From Bradyrhizobium iriomotense (GTDB lineage: Bacteria > Pseudomonadota > Alphaproteobacteria > Rhizobiales > Xanthobacteraceae), in assembly GCF_018130765.1 (NCBI RefSeq), contig NZ_JAFCJZ010000031.1:1-64000 (forward strand): DNA of 64,000 bases, given 5' to 3'. Shown piece by piece: positions 63,658 through 64,000 of this stretch. The position numbers and the translations under genes are program-made. The notes under the pieces were generated by a model. It had not been told where the DNA came from, did no database searches, and was given only the letters and a program-made list of their open reading frames with translations. Position 1 is the stretch's first letter, and the number at the start of each line of letters is the position of its first letter.

Positions 63658-63671
63658 TTGATCTTGATCAA
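63658..63671 (+). promoter_or_regulatory. FixK/FNR box upstream of last small gene
   Basis: TTGAT-CTTG-ATCAA is a perfect match to the box. It lies 60-73 bp before the ATG at 63731, suitable for activation. Confidence 0.78.
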
Positions 63672-63730
63672 CGGTTCGCCAGCCGGCCCGTGGGTCAGTC
63701 GATACCATCGCTGCAAAGACGGAGGTCGTC

Positions 63731-64000
63731 ATGACGTGGGGTATGATCGGTAAGCTATCTGTTGCCACCATCCTGGTCGGCGCAGGCATGTCCGTCTCCA
63801 TCGGCGGATCATCCAGCCAGGCTCCATCGCTGTCCTTCAGCCAGGCAGATGCACGGGTCGGGCGTCCCCTGACCCCCGTGTCGGCCGCCGGCGTGGCACG
63901 CCGGACCACCAGGCGCGCAGTCGTCGGGACCGCGGCCGTCGGCGCAGCCGCTGCGGGCACGGCATGCGTTCGCGTGCTGGTCAACGGGACATATGTCTGC
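63731..64000 (+). CDS. Small exported hypothetical protein (3' end cut)
   Basis: The visible 90 residues start MTWGMIGKLSVATILVGAGMSVSIGG, a signal or anchor helix. An Arg/Thr stretch (ARRTTRRAVVGTAAVG) follows, and the frame ends at the edge with CVRVLVNGTYVC. GGAGG lies 5 nt before the ATG. Such small Ala-rich exported proteins are common in Bradyrhizobium; the function is unknown. A FixK box upstream predicts low-oxygen induction. Confidence 0.78.
   Translation, partial: MTWGMIGKLSVATILVGAGMSVSIGGSSSQAPSLSFSQADARVGRPLTPVSAAGVARRTTRRAVVGTAAVGAAAAGTACVRVLVNGTYVC

Overview
The window looks like a chromosomal segment of a high-GC nitrogen-fixing alphaproteobacterium, most likely Bradyrhizobium or a close relative. 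The main evidence is a fixR-nifA pair in the arrangement known from Bradyrhizobium, a NifA with the oxygen-responsive Cys-X11-Cys and Cys-X4-Cys signature, NifA upstream activator palindromes (TGT-N10-ACA), sigma-54 -24/-12 elements, and several FixK/FNR boxes (TTGAY-N4-RTCAA). No nod genes, insertion sequences, tRNAs, rRNAs or CRISPR arrays were seen. Gene families were assigned by reading motifs and from memory; no database search was run.

Layout. (1) 1-5000, edge of a nif cluster: sufB (cut by the window edge), a FdxN-type ferredoxin, nifA and fixR on the minus strand. Divergent from fixR are a YqeB/XdhC-like molybdenum-hydroxylase accessory protein and a Bfd-like [2Fe-2S] protein. Three TGT-N10-ACA palindromes and three -24/-12-like elements tie this block to NifA and sigma-54. 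(2) 5091-15769: an eight-gene minus-strand operon (coxM-coxS-coxL molybdenum hydroxylase, then a complete branched-chain-type ABC importer), divergent from a luciferase-like flavin monooxygenase and a polysaccharide-deacetylase-fold amidohydrolase. This probably imports and opens an N-heterocyclic or aromatic substrate. (3) 15830-28287: a second catabolic block with an aldolase, an SDR, hydantoinase/oxoprolinase subunits B and A, a LysR regulator, an aminotransferase and a second complete Liv-type importer. Two matching 23-bp palindromes, one before hyuA and one before the importer operon, suggest one LysR-controlled regulon. (4) 28542-37964: a GntR/UTRA regulator divergent from a peptide-type ABC importer operon carrying two M20 proteins and one M24 protein. 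One M20 and the M24 have lost usual metal ligands.

(5) 38012-50549, probable metal-handling region: a GspN-like secreted protein, a TonB-dependent receptor, a membrane-fused spermidine-synthase-like protein, a 2OG-Fe(II) oxygenase-like protein, a secreted PHP-type protein with a His/Asp-rich tail, a PpiC-like protein and three HupE/UreJ-type membrane proteins. (6) 50584-64000, a low-oxygen acyl-CoA/PHA-type region: alpha/beta hydrolases (one a tandem fusion), a two-subunit CoA-transferase, a MaoC hydratase, and a minus-strand operon DUF3141-ptb-ackA-fabI. Three full FixK/FNR boxes and one near-match lie at the promoters. A GNAT acetyltransferase and a truncated small exported protein close the window.

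The genes fit a soil diazotroph that switches on nif-linked Fe-S and molybdenum functions through NifA, scavenges unusual nitrogenous substrates, takes up metals, and adjusts acyl-CoA and acetate metabolism under microaerobic conditions.
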